Assembly (NCBI GenBank): GCA_018221205.1
Contig: JAAOYF010000016.1
Coordinates: forward strand, 1 to 48,562
Direction of reading: 5' to 3'
DNA from: Candidatus Woesearchaeota archaeon
Lineage (GTDB): Archaea > Nanobdellota > Nanobdellia > Woesearchaeales > WJIZ01
DNA length: 48,562 nucleotides
Shown here: piece by piece, positions 24,319 through 32,152 of the stretch
How the letters are laid out: the number at the start of each line of letters is the position of its first letter
Numbering within the stretch: position 1 is the stretch's first letter
Made by a program: the position numbers and the translations under genes
The notes under the pieces: model-generated
What the model saw: only the letters and a program-made list of their open reading frames with translations
Databases searched by the model: none
What the model was told of the DNA's origin: nothing

Positions 24319-24431
24319 GGGCCTGTAGCATAGCCTGGAAGTCCTAGGCTGGGTACATAGTGCGGTCGGCTTCGGACAAGCCTAAGCTTGTAAGATACCG
24401 ATTGACGGGGGTTCGAATCCTCCCAGGCTCA
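24319..24431 (+). tRNA. tRNA-Arg(TCG) with a canonical intron and an oversized D-loop
   Basis: Acceptor GGGCCTG pairs with CAGGCTC (24424-24430), discriminator A, no encoded CCA. T-arm GGGGG-TTCGAAT-CCTCC. Anticodon stem GTCGG/CCGAT with loop C-T-TCG-G and A38; anticodon TCG at 24372-24374. A 21-nt intron (24376-24396) sits at 37/38. The bulge-helix-bulge is good: CTTC faces TAAG (one mismatch), the 3-nt bulges are GG/A and AT/A, and a 6-bp intron hairpin ACAAGC/GCTTGT follows. The D-stem GCAT/GTGC encloses 28 nt, about 16-18 more than normal, with an internal AGCCT/AGGCT hairpin, so a second intron or an expanded D-loop is present. Confidence 0.8.
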
Positions 24432-24434
24432 TAA

Positions 24435-24488
24435 GAGATTTTTGCAAAAAATCTCGTAAAAAGAGGGCGACGTTCGGAGCAAAGCTCC
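24435..24488 (+). terminator. Hairpins after tRNA-Arg
   Basis: A 9-bp stem GAGATTTTT/AAAAATCTC with loop GCA (24435-24455) directly follows the tRNA. A second hairpin GGAGC-AAA-GCTCC lies at 24476-24488. They probably mark the 3' end of the tRNA transcript. The remaining 24489-24545 contains the CBS-gene promoter. Confidence 0.5.
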
Positions 24489-24514
24489 TCAGTCCCCCAA
24501 ATTCACTTCATAAA

Positions 24515-24530
24515 CTTTTTATATTACCTG
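24515..24530 (+). promoter_or_regulatory. TATA box of the CBS-domain gene
   Basis: CTTTTTATATTA lies about 24 nt before the ATG at 24546, predicting a leaderless mRNA. Confidence 0.5.
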
Positions 24531-24545
24531 TTCTCAGAAAAAGGC

Positions 24546-24965
24546 ATGACTCTAGTGAAAGATCTGATGCAGACTCCTCCAGTAACCTTGACAAAAGGCA
24601 CTCCGGTCGCGATGGCAGCGCACATGATGAAAGAGAAAGGCATAGGCTTCATCGTCATTGTGGAAAATCCATCTGATAAGCGGCTGGTGGGTGTTGTCAG
24701 TGATACTGATTTTGTCAGAAAGGTGCTTCATGACAAGCTTGATCCTGAAAAAGTGAAAGTGGATGATGTCATGAGCACCCTTGTCAGAACAACCTCTCCA
24801 GATACTGAACTGGTGGATGCTATCGAAGTCGTCTGCAAGGAAAGATTGAAGAGATTGCCCGTTATACAGGACGGCCAGGTTGTTGGTATACTCTCGATAA
24901 CAGATGTCATCCCTCTGTTTCTGGATTATAAGAAAAAACTTCTCGACCTTGCTTTAGGATTCTAA
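24546..24965 (+). CDS. Two-CBS-domain protein
   Basis: 139 aa, the standard size for a stand-alone CBS pair (Bateman module). The first CBS (about 1-60) starts MTLVKDLMQTPPVTLTKGTP and contains GVVSDTDFVRKVL. The second (about 70-130) contains DDVMSTLVRTTSPDTELVDA and QVVGILSITDVIPLF. Such modules bind adenine nucleotides and sense energy state, or regulate a partner. No enzyme domain is attached and the neighbours (a 55-aa protein, glutamate dehydrogenase) do not fix the partner. A 55-aa gene follows after 42 nt with its own Shine-Dalgarno. Confidence 0.92.
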   Translation: MTLVKDLMQTPPVTLTKGTPVAMAAHMMKEKGIGFIVIVENPSDKRLVGVVSDTDFVRKVLHDKLDPEKVKVDDVMSTLVRTTSPDTELVDAIEVVCKERLKRLPVIQDGQVVGILSITDVIPLFLDYKKKLLDLALGF

Positions 24966-25007
24966 ACATTTTTAAATCAGACATCTAAAGAAGAAGTAGG
25001 TGATATC

Positions 25008-25175
25008 ATGGTCGATAAAAGATTTTTAGATTATATGGACAATGCACTCCAGCAATATCAGAGATATTCAAAAATGGAGAAAAAAGGAACGCTTACTTTT
25101 GATGAATTCCTGCTTCTGATCCTTACCTGGAAAACAGAAGAAATATTGGAGAGATTGGAAACTAAGCTCACTTAG
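25008..25175 (+). CDS. Small 55-aa helical protein
   Basis: ATG at 25008 with a good Shine-Dalgarno (AGGTGATATC), stop TAG at 25173-25175. The peptide begins MVDKRFLDYMDNALQQYQRY and ends LERLETKLT; it looks like two amphipathic helices with a hydrophobic centre FDEFLLLILTW. A TATA-like ATTTTTAAATC lies about 35 nt upstream. Its end overlaps the 3' end of the convergent glutamate dehydrogenase gene by 8 nt. Family unknown; the helix pattern suggests a small dimer or partner-binding protein. Confidence 0.65.
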   Translation: MVDKRFLDYMDNALQQYQRYSKMEKKGTLTFDEFLLLILTWKTEEILERLETKLT

Positions 25176-26466
25176 ACAGCCATTCATGGCCGCCCTTTGC
25201 TTCTATGGCTTCCTTTATCCTCTTCAAGCCGACGAGATAAGCTGCTGTACGCATGCTTACCTTGTGTTTCTTCATCGAATGGAAGACCTGCGAAAAGCTT
25301 GTCATCATCTTCTCTTCGAGTTTCTTGAACACATCGTCTTCAGTCCAGTACATACCATATTTATTCTGGACCCACTCGAAATAGCTGACAATGACTCCGC
25401 CTGAATTTGCTAGGATATCGGGAACAACAGTAACGCCTTTCTTCTTTAGGATCTCATCTGCCTCTTTGGTTGTAGGACCGTTCGCCAACTCAATGATCAT
25501 CTTTGCCTTGATGTTATTAGCATTCTCTTTTGTTATCTGGTTCTCAAGAGCTGCCGGTATAAGCACATCGACATCTAATTCCAGCAAGGTGTCATTTGTC
25601 ATCTCTGTAGCACCCTCACAATGATCACAAAGGGAGATCTTTGAAGGCATTCCTTTCACTCTCGCGTCTTTTGCCTTCGCTATACTGGTGATATCCAGCC
25701 CATCTTTTTTGTAGGCAGCTCCGTGTGAATCAGATACGGCAACAACTTTATAGCCCTCTTCATGCAGGAATTTTGCCATATTCTTTCCTGCGTTTCCGAA
25801 GCCTTGGATTGCGATAGTGATATTCTTGTCCAGACCGAGCTCTTTCACCAGCTCTCTGAAGACATAGTAGCCTCCTAAAGCGGTTGCGACTCTTCTTCCT
25901 TGCGAGCCTCCAAGGTTGATAGGTTTGCCGGTGATGACAGCAGGATTCTGCTTCCTTGTTATCTGGTTGTACTCGTCCATCATCCAGCCCATAATCGTTT
26001 CATTCGTATAGACATCAGGAGCAGGAATATCTTTATCAGGGCCGATGAAATCAGCCATCGCTTCCATATAGGCACGGCTGACGTGTTCTAATTCTCTCAA
26101 TGAAAGGCTTTTCGGATTCACTGCCACACCGCCTTTGGCACCGCCGAAAGGAATATTTGCAATCGCGCATTTGAAGGTCATCCAGAACGATAAGGCTTTG
26201 ACTTCGTCGGCGTGCACATCAGGGTGGAAACGGATGCCGCCTTTTGTAGGACCAAGTATATCATTATGATGCACCCTGATGGCAGGAAAGACATTTATTT
26301 TACCATTGTCCATCCTCACAGCCAGGCTTGCCATGAATATTTCTTTAGGGCTTTCGAGAAGTTTTACGGTGTTTTCGTCGATCTCAATGAATTTATAGGC
26401 CTTCCTAATCTGGGCCAGAGCGTTGTCATACACCCCCGTCTTACAATGATCCATCACAAAAACCAT
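25168..26466 (-). CDS. gdhA: Glutamate dehydrogenase (Glu/Leu/Phe/Val family)
   Basis: 432 aa, normal length for hexameric GDH. The substrate domain shows VHHNDILGPTKGGIRFHPDV and then PFGGAKGGVAVNP with the catalytic lysine, and PAPDVYTNETIMGWMMDEY. The nucleotide domain has IQGFGNAGKNMAKFLHEEG (Rossmann GxGNxG) and VSDSHGAAY. It interconverts glutamate and 2-oxoglutarate plus ammonium. The upstream GAGGT before the ATG at 26466 supports the longer start; an ATG four codons inside (MDHCKTG) is the alternative. That Shine-Dalgarno lies in a 10-nt palindrome ACCTCGAGGT (26474-26483). Coenzyme preference cannot be read with certainty. Confidence 0.93.
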   Translation of the reverse strand: MVFVMDHCKTGVYDNALAQIRKAYKFIEIDENTVKLLESPKEIFMASLAVRMDNGKINVFPAIRVHHNDILGPTKGGIRFHPDVHADEVKALSFWMTFKCAIANIPFGGAKGGVAVNPKSLSLRELEHVSRAYMEAMADFIGPDKDIPAPDVYTNETIMGWMMDEYNQITRKQNPAVITGKPINLGGSQGRRVATALGGYYVFRELVKELGLDKNITIAIQGFGNAGKNMAKFLHEEGYKVVAVSDSHGAAYKKDGLDITSIAKAKDARVKGMPSKISLCDHCEGATEMTNDTLLELDVDVLIPAALENQITKENANNIKAKMIIELANGPTTKEADEILKKKGVTVVPDILANSGGVIVSYFEWVQNKYGMYWTEDDVFKKLEEKMMTSFSQVFHSMKKHKVSMRTAAYLVGLKRIKEAIEAKGGHEWLSK

Positions 26467-26576
26467 TTATTGTACCTCGAGGTGAAATAGCTGAACGCAC
26501 TAGTTTTTAAATGTTATCAAAATGAAGGCAAGAAACCATAAACTATATATAGATGAGGATTTGCTATTATTGTAAA

Positions 26577-27539
26577 ATGGTAATAGATAAATCTAACATG
26601 CGGCAAGTTCTCACTGATTTTCCACAACAATGTCGAGAAGGGATGGGATTGGCTAAAGGAGTTACTGTAAAAGGACAGTTCAACAACATCTTGGTGTGCG
26701 GCATGGGCGGATCTGCCATAGCAGGAGATCTGCTGAAGATGTATGTCACAGACAAGCCAGTCTATGTCGTGAAAGATTATCGGATCCCTGATTTTGTCGA
26801 CCAGCATACTCTTGTCTTTGCGGTCAGCTATTCCGGCAACACTGAAGAGACCTTAAGCACTTTAGTCGAGGCCAAGAACCGAGGAGCGAAAGTCGTCGGT
26901 ATAACCACAGGCGGTCAGCTTGCTGATCTCGCCGATACGCTGATAAAAGTGCCTGCAGGGCTTCAACCAAGGAATGCTGTAGGATATCTGTTCTTCCCCA
27001 TCATAGGCATCCTCTATAATTCAGGCATCATTGAAGTGAAGAACAATGACCTGAACGAGATGCTCAAAGTCGTCGGAGATATTAATTATTTTGATGAGAA
27101 AGGAAAAGAGCTTGCGATGAAGATCAAGGATAAGACTGCGATCATCTATAGTTCTGCAACCCTAGGGGCATGCGCCTATCGTTTCAAATGTGAGATCAAT
27201 GAGAATGCCAAAAGCCCTGCTTTCTTCCATGTCTTTCCAGAGATGTGCCATAATGAGATTGTCGGCTTTGAAGGGATGGAAAGGAGCAAGTTCGTGATCC
27301 TTCTGGTGAGGAACAGGTCGGACCATGAGCGCATCAAGAAAAGGATGGAGGTCTGCAAGGATCTCTTTGAAGAAAGAGTGGATGTCGAGGAGATGACTTC
27401 TTTGGGAGATTCTCTCTTGGCGAAGATGTTCTCTATCATATATTTAGGAGACTGGACAAGCTATCATCTGGCGATGTGGAAGAGGATAGACCCTACACCA
27501 GTCCATGTCATCGAGAATCTGAAGAGGGCGCTGGGATGA
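26577..27539 (+). CDS. Bifunctional phosphoglucose/phosphomannose isomerase (SIS family)
   Basis: 320 aa from the ATG at 26577. That start lies about 25 nt after the TATA box ACTATATATAG, so it is leaderless; the upstream ATG at 26553 is too near the TATA. Two SIS domains: NILVCGMGGSAIAGDLL and VFAVSYSGNTEETLSTL (phosphosugar-binding serines), then AIIYSSATLGACAYRFKCEI. Further blocks are ENAKSPAFFHVFPEMCHNEI with the catalytic Glu and His, and WKRIDPTPVHVIENLK. It isomerises glucose-6-P and/or mannose-6-P with fructose-6-P, as in crenarchaeal PGI/PMI. The stop overlaps the ATG of a lipoprotein gene. Confidence 0.9.
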   Translation: MVIDKSNMRQVLTDFPQQCREGMGLAKGVTVKGQFNNILVCGMGGSAIAGDLLKMYVTDKPVYVVKDYRIPDFVDQHTLVFAVSYSGNTEETLSTLVEAKNRGAKVVGITTGGQLADLADTLIKVPAGLQPRNAVGYLFFPIIGILYNSGIIEVKNNDLNEMLKVVGDINYFDEKGKELAMKIKDKTAIIYSSATLGACAYRFKCEINENAKSPAFFHVFPEMCHNEIVGFEGMERSKFVILLVRNRSDHERIKKRMEVCKDLFEERVDVEEMTSLGDSLLAKMFSIIYLGDWTSYHLAMWKRIDPTPVHVIENLKRALG

Positions 27540-28198
27540 AATACCTATTGATTTTAGGATTAATCGTGCTTGCAGGATGCCAGGCAGTTGTCTGCAATGA
27601 GCCCTATATGCAGATCGGCAGGGAATGCTGTCTAGACGGCAATAACAATGGGTTGTGTGATGCTGATGAAGATCTCGGTGAAGCGCCTACCATCATCATC
27701 AAAGAGCCCAAGATCCTGGAGAAGGAGATTGTCAAGTATGTGTGCGAAAATGGAACTGTCGTCACTAGAATAGAGGCCTGCATCGTCGAGAATACGGAAA
27801 GAGAAGCCGTCATCCCGACGCTGGCAACGGCCAATGAGGAAAATACCTTGATTGAGGAAGTAGCTGTCGAACCTGCCTGCAAAGCAGGCATCAATGGCGG
27901 AGAGATATTCTTCAAAGTGGGTACGGTCCCTTCAGATATCGCCTATGAGATCAGGGAGTTTGATGGGGAGTATGAGGATTATTCCAGTCACGATGGCCTG
28001 TATCAACGCTTCACCTCTTTTGCGATCTGCGACGATTGCACCGGCAAAGATGCCGACTTTAAATTGAATGAGGGCACAGTGTATGTCCTTCGATTGCGAT
28101 TCAACCAGACTGTCTATAACCGGGTCGAGTACAGCAACGAACATCTTATCGACACCAGAGATGAAAGCATCTTCATGAAGAAGAGATGTGTCAATTAA
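27536..28198 (+). CDS. Putative secreted lipoprotein
   Basis: 220 aa from the ATG at 27536, overlapping the previous TGA (ATGA). The N-terminus MKYLLILGLIVLAGC is a signal peptide with a lipobox (LAGC), so the mature protein would be lipid-anchored at Cys15 outside the cell. Next comes a cysteine-rich stretch ECCLDGNNNGLCDADEDLG, which resembles a calcium-binding DxDxDG-like loop. The rest has paired cysteines (CENG, CIVE, CKAG, CDDC, KRCVN) likely forming disulfides and a beta-rich domain. Function unknown; coupling to the sugar-phosphate isomerase may be only operonic. Confidence 0.75.
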   Translation: MKYLLILGLIVLAGCQAVVCNEPYMQIGRECCLDGNNNGLCDADEDLGEAPTIIIKEPKILEKEIVKYVCENGTVVTRIEACIVENTEREAVIPTLATANEENTLIEEVAVEPACKAGINGGEIFFKVGTVPSDIAYEIREFDGEYEDYSSHDGLYQRFTSFAICDDCTGKDADFKLNEGTVYVLRLRFNQTVYNRVEYSNEHLIDTRDESIFMKKRCVN

Positions 28199-28229
28199 GT
28201 TTTTATAAAAGCAACCATTACCATGCTGC

Positions 28230-30275
28230 ATGCAGCTGAGGTCTATTGTTTTAGAGAATATACGGAGCTATAGTTCTCAGAGGATCGATTTTTTTCCAGG
28301 CTCATTGCTGTTGGCAGGAGATATCGGTTCTGGAAAATCAACTATCCTTCTTGCTATTGAATTTGCCCTTTTCGGATTGAAAACCGGGGAATTAACAGGG
28401 AGTGCGTTATTGAGGCACGGCTCAAAGAAAGGCTTTGTTGAATTGAGTTTTCATTGTGCAGGTAAAGAAGTCACGATCCGAAGGACATTATCGAGAGGCA
28501 AAGAAAGGATCGGCCAAAGTTCTGGCTCTCTTGTCATCGATAAGGTGAAAGAGGACCTTATGCCGAAGGAGCTGAAAGCCAAGATATTTGAGGTCCTTCA
28601 TTATCCAGAAAGCTTAGTAGCGAAGAGCCAGGATCTTCTCTATCGTTTCACGGTCTATACGCCGCAGGAGCAGATGAAGAGCATCATCTATGAGGACAAG
28701 GATGCCCGTTTAGATACGTTACGGAAAGTGTTTGACATCGACCGTTATAAAAGGATCAGAGAGAATTCTTTGCTCTATAGCAGGGAACTGAAAGGAAGGA
28801 TCAAGCATCTGCAGGGAAAACTGGAGGATTTCGAGCAGAAGAAGAGTCGATTGCAGGATTTCTTACATCAATTAGAAGAAAAGAAGGAAGAAGAGAGCAA
28901 GACTTCAGCATCTTTTAAGGCCGCACAAGAAAAAACTGCACAGGCTAAGAAGGAGCTTGAAGCAGTCGAGGGGAAAAGCAAGGAGATTAATGAAATCAAG
29001 AAGAAACTTGAGGTCCTGGATGCAGAACTGAAAGGAGTTGTGGAGAAACGAGTTTCGAATCAAAAGGAATGTGAGAAACTTTCTACATCGGTTGCACAAG
29101 CACGACAGATCCTCAAAGATTTTAAGGAAGATCCTTCATTGACACAGACTATCCAGGAGAAACAGGCCAAGCTCATTGATGTGGAACAGGCATTATCGAA
29201 TTCAACTGAGAAAAAATCAGAGATCAAAGGAAAAGTAAACCATCTTAAGGAAGACAGCGAAAAGATCAAGAACCTTGATAATTGCCCCCTCTGTCTACAA
29301 CAAGTCCCCCATGATCATAAAAAGGGGATCATCACGAAGGCCAATGATGAGATCAGGATATTGAAAGAATCTTTTGATAGTAATGAGGAACAAGAGAAAA
29401 ACTTCCAGAAACAAAAAGTGATGCTGCAACAGGAGATCCAGACACTTCAGAAAAAGAGTTCTCAACAGGAGCTCAATAAGCTCAAGAAAGAGTCTCTTCT
29501 AAAGGAGGAACAACAGTTGCAAGAACTTAAGAAAGATGATTCTAAGCAAAAGATTGCTGATATCAATACTCGGAAGATTGAATTATCGAAAAAAATTGAT
29601 AAGGATATCGAAAAGAAATATGCTGAAGCCAAGGAGCTGTTCCAAAAAATGCAGGCAGAAGAACGAAAAGTTGAACTGCAGCAGACAACCCTCTCAACAG
29701 AGATTGATGGGATGCAGAAACAACTGGATCTCCTGAAAGCAGAAGTTGTAGAGAAGGAGAGCGATAAAAAGAATCTTGAAAAGACACAGAAACTGAATGA
29801 TTGGCTCTCTTCTACTTTTGTCGGATTAGTGAACTCTATCGAGAAGCATGTCATGCTTTCGGTGTATCATGAGTTCAATGAGCTTTTCAGGAAATGGTTT
29901 GATATGTTGATAGAGGATGAGCAGTTATCTGTCCGATTGGATGATTCTTTCTCTGTCATTGTTGAACAGAACGGGTATGAAGGAGTTATTGACAATCTTT
30001 CTGGCGGAGAGAAGACTTCTGTCGCTCTTGCCTATCGGCTTGCGTTGAATCAGGTCATCAATGATGTTGTCAGCCAGATCCAGACAAAAGATGTCTTGAT
30101 TCTCGATGAACCTACTGAAGGCTTTTCTACAGATCAACTTGACAAAGTGCGAGATGTTCTTGAACAATTGAATATCGCACAGATCATCATCGTGAGCCAT
30201 GAAAATAAGATAGAGAGTTATGTCGATAACGTTATACGGGTGGAGAAGACTGACGGCTTGAGCGCAGTATCGTAA
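28230..30275 (+). CDS. Rad50-like SMC-type ATPase with zinc hook (short form)
   Basis: 681 aa; Rad50 is usually 850-900 aa, so the coiled coil is short. MQLRSIVLENIRSYSSQRID and the Walker A GDIGSGKST (about 30-38) form the N-lobe. Coiled coil spans about 185-350. A zinc hook NCPLCLQQVPHDH (CxxC) is near 350 and the returning coil about 370-540. NLSGGEKTSVALAYRLA is the signature motif and VLILDEPTEGFSTDQL the Walker B. Rad50 works with Mre11 at DNA ends; no mre11 gene is adjacent here, which is unusual. A TATA TTTTTATAAAA lies about 25 nt upstream. It may be a Rad50 or a related AAA_23 ATPase. Confidence 0.85.
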   Translation: MQLRSIVLENIRSYSSQRIDFFPGSLLLAGDIGSGKSTILLAIEFALFGLKTGELTGSALLRHGSKKGFVELSFHCAGKEVTIRRTLSRGKERIGQSSGSLVIDKVKEDLMPKELKAKIFEVLHYPESLVAKSQDLLYRFTVYTPQEQMKSIIYEDKDARLDTLRKVFDIDRYKRIRENSLLYSRELKGRIKHLQGKLEDFEQKKSRLQDFLHQLEEKKEEESKTSASFKAAQEKTAQAKKELEAVEGKSKEINEIKKKLEVLDAELKGVVEKRVSNQKECEKLSTSVAQARQILKDFKEDPSLTQTIQEKQAKLIDVEQALSNSTEKKSEIKGKVNHLKEDSEKIKNLDNCPLCLQQVPHDHKKGIITKANDEIRILKESFDSNEEQEKNFQKQKVMLQQEIQTLQKKSSQQELNKLKKESLLKEEQQLQELKKDDSKQKIADINTRKIELSKKIDKDIEKKYAEAKELFQKMQAEERKVELQQTTLSTEIDGMQKQLDLLKAEVVEKESDKKNLEKTQKLNDWLSSTFVGLVNSIEKHVMLSVYHEFNELFRKWFDMLIEDEQLSVRLDDSFSVIVEQNGYEGVIDNLSGGEKTSVALAYRLALNQVINDVVSQIQTKDVLILDEPTEGFSTDQLDKVRDVLEQLNIAQIIIVSHENKIESYVDNVIRVEKTDGLSAVS

Positions 30276-30290
30276 GCTTTTTAATTTGGA
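30274..30290 (+). promoter_or_regulatory. TATA box of tRNA-Pro
   Basis: AAGCTTTTTAATTTGG begins within the stop codon of the Rad50-like gene and lies about 25 nt before the first tRNA base. Confidence 0.5.
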
Positions 30291-30309
30291 TTCTTGTTCT
30301 TTTTGTTAT

Positions 30310-30457
30310 GGGGCTATAGTGTAGCCTGGTTATCACATTAGCTCGGGGTTCATGGAGAGAGAGCTGCCATATAGTTCTTATCTATGAGATGGACAGCTAG
30401 TAACCCGTGTTCAAAGAGATTTTGCATTAGCAGATCCTGAAAGTCACGGTAGCCCCA
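30310..30457 (+). tRNA. tRNA-Pro(GGG) with two introns, one in the T-loop
   Basis: Acceptor GGGGCTA pairs with TAGCCCC (30450-30456), discriminator A. D-arm GTGT-AGCCTGGTTA-TCAC. Anticodon stem TTAGC pairs with GCTAG (30396-30400), with GGG at 30345-30347. A 46-nt intron (30349-30394) at 37/38 contains a stem TCATGGA/TCTATGA. T-stem CCGTG (30405-30409) pairs with CACGG (30445-30449); the T-loop TTCAAA|T is split by a 28-nt intron, 30416-30443, at 59/60. That intron has a textbook bulge-helix-bulge: TTCA pairs with TGAA, and the bulges are AA/G and AG/T. Position 33 reads C rather than the universal T, so the identity rests on GGG and is less certain. Confidence 0.75.
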
Positions 30458-30545
30458 TTTTTTTATTTCTATACAAATTTCTACACCAGTTGTGATTATC
30501 GCAACATTTATATAGAAGCTTTCTTGGATTTAAGGGGTGGAGAGG

Positions 30546-31982
30546 ATGTTTTTTAAAAAGGGTGTATTATCACTGATTATTCTAGCTATTCTTCTTTCCA
30601 GCGTGCATGCTATACGATATACTGCTGAGCTGGAGCCTGTCATTGATAAGATCCCCCTTGAGGGTGCAGCTGAATTCAAGCTGACCATCAATAATATCGA
30701 ACCTGACGAACATATCTATAGGATAAAGATGCAGGATTATCCGAGATGGGATGTCTACACTGATCCTCGTGTGAATCCTATCCTTATCACCTTACCTCCT
30801 TTCACTGAAGATACGCTTACTCTTTTCATCGATCCCAACCAAAACTATATCGGCAAATCCGGCAGTCATTTTGTCAATCTGGAAGTTTTGGTGGAGGGCT
30901 CGACAGAGAAAATCAAATTGCAGCCGAAGATAGGCATCATCTCTGATCTAGGACAGACCGACTATGTCCCTACAGTCATTCTTGATACTAATTTTCCAGA
31001 TGAGATTACACCAAATGAAGCGTTGACGTTTACGATAACGCTGACGAACCAGAACAATCTTAATATCACGAAAGCAAAGCTGAGGATCTCTTCGCAATTG
31101 ATGGATGAGGAAATTACTGTCAGCTTATGGCCGAAAGAGGAGAAGGTCGTCGATGTACGAATCCCTCTGGATTCAAAGAGCAAACCCATAAAAGATATTC
31201 TCACTATCAGCCTGATGTATAAAGACAAGAATGTGTTCACTCCTTTCGTCAAGAGCTATGAAGTCATTCCTTACAGCACACTTACTGATACAAGCGAGAT
31301 GGACCTTGGTTTTCTCAAGAGAGAGGAAATCCTGACTTTTGTCAATGAAGGGAACATCCCTTTCCAGGGCCAGTTCAGGGCGAAGGTCAATTTCCTCAGA
31401 AATCTTTTCAGCTCGACAGATCCAAAGGCAAAGACGATCAAAGAAGACGGGCAGACTTTTTACGTATGGGAGACGACCTTGCAGCCTTATGAAACCAGTT
31501 CAGTCAGGATTGTGGAGAACTATCTTGGCATCACCATCTTTGTCCTTGCTGCGATCCTCATCATCGTACTTGTCGCCCTGAAAAAGAGCCCCATAGCACT
31601 GGAGAAGACTGTCACCTCACCCGAAGTGATCGAGGGAGGACTTTCGAAACTCAAGATCATCGTGAATGTGAAGAACAGATCAAAGCACAAACTTACCCAT
31701 ATAGCGATCATCGATAAGGTTCCAAAGCTGCTGAACATCCAGAGGGAAGCCATTCTCGGAAGCCTGAAACCTTCTAAGATACGGCAGAACCAAAAGCATG
31801 AGACCCTTGTCTTATGGGAGCTGGAGGAATTGGAGGCTGGCGACGAGAGAGTCATCACCTATCATATAAGGAGCAAACTGAAGATTCTCGGTGGATTGAC
31901 CTTACAGAGGGCAATGGCGCATTTCCAGCATAACAATAAGGAATACAAACCGCGCTCGAATATAGTTCAGATCAGAATCTGA
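30546..31982 (+). CDS. Membrane-anchored surface protein with beta-sandwich domains
   Basis: 478 aa from the ATG at 30546; a GTG at 30537 would add three residues. A signal peptide (FFKKGVLSLIILAILLSSVHA) directs export. Residues about 25-320 are beta-rich, Ig-like repeats (NNIEPDEHIYRIK; FTITLTNQNNLNITKAKL, resembling CARDB/DUF11 alternation). A transmembrane helix (GITIFVLAAILIIVLVAL) sits at about 328-347. About 350-478 is a second beta domain with DUF11-like features (VNVKNRSKHKLTHIAIIDKV) on the other side of the membrane. Similar proteins are frequent in archaeal cell envelopes; function unknown. TATA ACATTTATATAG at about 30504-30515. Confidence 0.75.
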   Translation: MFFKKGVLSLIILAILLSSVHAIRYTAELEPVIDKIPLEGAAEFKLTINNIEPDEHIYRIKMQDYPRWDVYTDPRVNPILITLPPFTEDTLTLFIDPNQNYIGKSGSHFVNLEVLVEGSTEKIKLQPKIGIISDLGQTDYVPTVILDTNFPDEITPNEALTFTITLTNQNNLNITKAKLRISSQLMDEEITVSLWPKEEKVVDVRIPLDSKSKPIKDILTISLMYKDKNVFTPFVKSYEVIPYSTLTDTSEMDLGFLKREEILTFVNEGNIPFQGQFRAKVNFLRNLFSSTDPKAKTIKEDGQTFYVWETTLQPYETSSVRIVENYLGITIFVLAAILIIVLVALKKSPIALEKTVTSPEVIEGGLSKLKIIVNVKNRSKHKLTHIAIIDKVPKLLNIQREAILGSLKPSKIRQNQKHETLVLWELEELEAGDERVITYHIRSKLKILGGLTLQRAMAHFQHNNKEYKPRSNIVQIRI

Positions 31983-32023
31983 GTAACAATCTTTATAAAT
32001 GAAATTCTTATTCTTACGGACAA

Positions 32024-32146
32024 CCCCACCTAGCTCAACGGCTAGAGCGTTCGGCTGTAGAAGTGGTGCGACTTTCAACTGAGTTGTAGGATGACCAACC
32101 ACCAGCCGTGACCGAAAGGTTCCTGGTTCAAATCCGGGGGTGGGGA
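32024..32146 (+). tRNA. tRNA-Tyr(GTA) with intron
   Basis: Acceptor CCCCACC pairs with GGTGGGG (32139-32145), discriminator A; C1-G72 is the archaeal tRNA-Tyr identity pair. D-arm GCTC-AACGGCTA-GAGC. Anticodon stem TTCGG/CCGAA, loop C-T-GTA-G with GTA at 32057-32059. A 50-nt intron (32061-32110) sits at 37/38, with GTGGT/ACCAC pairing near its ends. T-arm CCTGG-TTCAAAT-CCGGG, undivided. A TATA CTTTATAAATG lies at about 31991-32001, immediately past the stop of the surface-protein gene. Confidence 0.93.
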
Positions 32147-32152
32147 TTTTTC

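Noticed and set aside
29462-29854. Long antisense frame within the Rad50-like gene
   Set aside because: A Ser/Phe-rich shadow of coiled-coil codons, with no start context or motif.
30344-30356. Reading the tRNA at 30310 as tRNA-Met with CAT at 30351-30353
   Set aside because: This would need the anticodon stem CGGGG to pair with bases already used by the T-stem; the GGG reading pairs all arms.
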